The translations under genes and the position numbers were made by a program. Positions 63,074 to 64,000 of a DNA stretch of 64,000 bases are shown here, in pieces (the stretch's first letter is position 1; each line of letters begins with the position of its first letter). The stretch is from Bradyrhizobium iriomotense. GTDB lineage: Bacteria; Pseudomonadota; Alphaproteobacteria; Rhizobiales; Xanthobacteraceae. The stretch lies in assembly GCF_030160715.1 (NCBI RefSeq), contig NZ_BSOW01000005.1:186001-250000 (forward strand), in the 5' to 3' direction. The notes under the pieces are model-generated. The model was not told the DNA's origin. It saw nothing but the letters and a program-made list of their open reading frames with translations, and made no database searches.

Positions 63074-64000
63074 CTACTGCGGCATCGCGATCTGCATCTT
63101 CACATCGCCTTTCGGCGCGGAGGCAGCGATTTCAAACGCACGAACGCTATCGTCGAATGCAAACGTGCGGGTGATCAGCGGTTTCACGTCGATCGAACCT
63201 GACGACAGCATGGCAACGCATCGCGGAAAGACGTGGGCATAGCGGAAGATGTTCTCGACCCTCGCCTCGCGCACCATGGCAGCGCCCGCATCATAGGCAA
63301 TCGGCTGCGATTGCCCGCCGATGAGGACGACCCGGCCTCCGGGGCACAACGGTTCGAAGATGCTAGCAGCCGCCTTGGGACTGCCGGTCGCCTCGAAGAC
63401 GATCTCTGCGCCCCAGCCATCGGTGGCGGCGAGAATCTCCTTTGCCGGGTTCTGTTTCGTCACATTGATCGGCGTGATGGGGCCGAGGCGCGCTGCGATC
63501 TCGAGCTTGGCGTCGTCGAGATCCGATACGAAGACACGCGAACATCCCGCGGCAAGCGCCGCAAGCGCTGTGACGAGCCCGATCGGTCCCGCCCCCATCA
63601 CGAACGCCACATCTCCCGGTCTGATCTGTGCCTTGGTTGCCGCGTGCACACCGACGGCCAGAGGCTCGACCATGGCGGCCTCCGCGAAGGACACATTGTC
63701 CGGCAATTTGAACGTGAAGGTCTCGGGGTGGACGACAGTCGGACGAAGGATTCCATGGACCGGCGGCGTCGCCCAGAAACGGACCGCGGGGTCGATATTG
63801 TACATGCCGAGCCGCGTGGCGCGGCTGTTCGGATCCGGGATGCCGGGCTCCATGCAGACGCGGTCCCCCACCTTCAGTGCCGCGACCTGCGATCCCACCT
63901 CGATCACGATACCGGAGGCCTCGTGCCCCAGGATCATCGGCCTCTCGACCTTGAACGGGCCGATCTGTCCATGCGTGTAATAGTGCACGTCGGAGCCGCA
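63074..64000 (-). CDS. Zinc-dependent polyol dehydrogenase, 5' end cut by window
   Basis: 308 codons are present and the frame runs off the right edge. It enters at [11 protein letters not shown], the catalytic-zinc motif of sorbitol/xylitol dehydrogenases, with the second zinc ligand in GHEASGIV. The usual structural-zinc Cys cluster is missing: the segment after RVCMEPG has no CxxCxxC. The NAD site is [15 protein letters not shown]. Adjacent sugar-type ABC ATPase suggests uptake and oxidation of a sugar alcohol. Confidence 0.88.
   Translation of the reverse strand, partial: CGSDVHYYTHGQIGPFKVERPMILGHEASGIVIEVGSQVAALKVGDRVCMEPGIPDPNSRATRLGMYNIDPAVRFWATPPVHGILRPTVVHPETFTFKLPDNVSFAEAAMVEPLAVGVHAATKAQIRPGDVAFVMGAGPIGLVTALAALAAGCSRVFVSDLDDAKLEIAARLGPITPINVTKQNPAKEILAATDGWGAEIVFEATGSPKAAASIFEPLCPGGRVVLIGGQSQPIAYDAGAAMVREARVENIFRYAHVFPRCVAMLSSGSIDVKPLITRTFAFDDSVRAFEIAASAPKGDVKMQIAMPQ

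Overview
The window looks like a chromosomal segment of a Bradyrhizobium-type alphaproteobacterium. The evidence is high GC, rhizobial-only flagellar genes (motC, motE, flbT, flaF, an FtcR/LafR-type regulator), two short tandem flagellins, and a palindromic intergenic repeat at 44281-44311 of a kind I recall from Bradyrhizobium. I found no tRNA, rRNA, CRISPR array, transposase or phage gene.

Positions 1-38440 hold a nearly complete flagellar locus, most like the lateral-flagellum (laf) cluster of Bradyrhizobium. An orphan OmpR-type regulator (lafR/ftcR-like, 2512-3279, + strand) comes first. Three minus-strand blocks follow. Reading leftward, motA-fliM-(DUF6468)-fliN-fliG-flhB (34110 to 29381) supplies stator, switch and export gate. 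flgB-flgC-fliE-flgG-flgA-flgI-motE-flgH-fliL-fliP (29305 to 23015) supplies rod, rings and export. fliF-fliH-motB-motC-fliK-lytic transglycosylase-flgE-flgK-flgL-flaF-flbT-flgD-fliQ-flhA-fliR-fliJ-like-flgJ-like-flgN-like-unknown (20177 to 3396) supplies MS ring, hook, junction and the remaining export genes. Two flagellin genes (22769-21861 and 21348-20431) sit between the last two blocks. A DUF1217 gene, flgF and fliI run rightward from 34264 to 37143. Two paralogous MarR-like regulators with a C-terminal four-cysteine motif (133-717 and 37814-38440) bracket the locus.

The most striking non-coding signal is a structured leader in front of both flagellins. It shows compensatory base changes in a long-range stem, a conserved second hairpin, and an element perfectly complementary to the ribosome-binding site. 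With flbT and flaF in the same locus this points to post-transcriptional flagellin control. It may be a member of the flg-Rhizobiales RNA family I recall from the literature.

Positions 38615-42965 encode a spermidine/putrescine-type ABC transporter (ATPase, binding protein, two permeases). A soluble class III nucleotide cyclase faces left (44195-42996). Positions 44451-53274 are a tight nine-gene operon in which a peptide/opine-type ABC transporter is split around a short-chain dehydrogenase and a three-subunit HcnABC/opine-oxidase-like flavoenzyme, so uptake and oxidation of one unknown amine or opine-like substrate is likely.

Positions 53342-57256 carry a divergent Mfd-like helicase and an unknown protein. 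Positions 57361-61968 form a small catabolic cluster (acyl-CoA synthetase, saccharopine-dehydrogenase-like protein, SDR) with a divergent TetR regulator and an obvious TTGACAA/TTGTCAA operator array. The right edge (61999-64000) has a sugar-type ABC ATPase and a zinc-dependent polyol dehydrogenase truncated by the window end.
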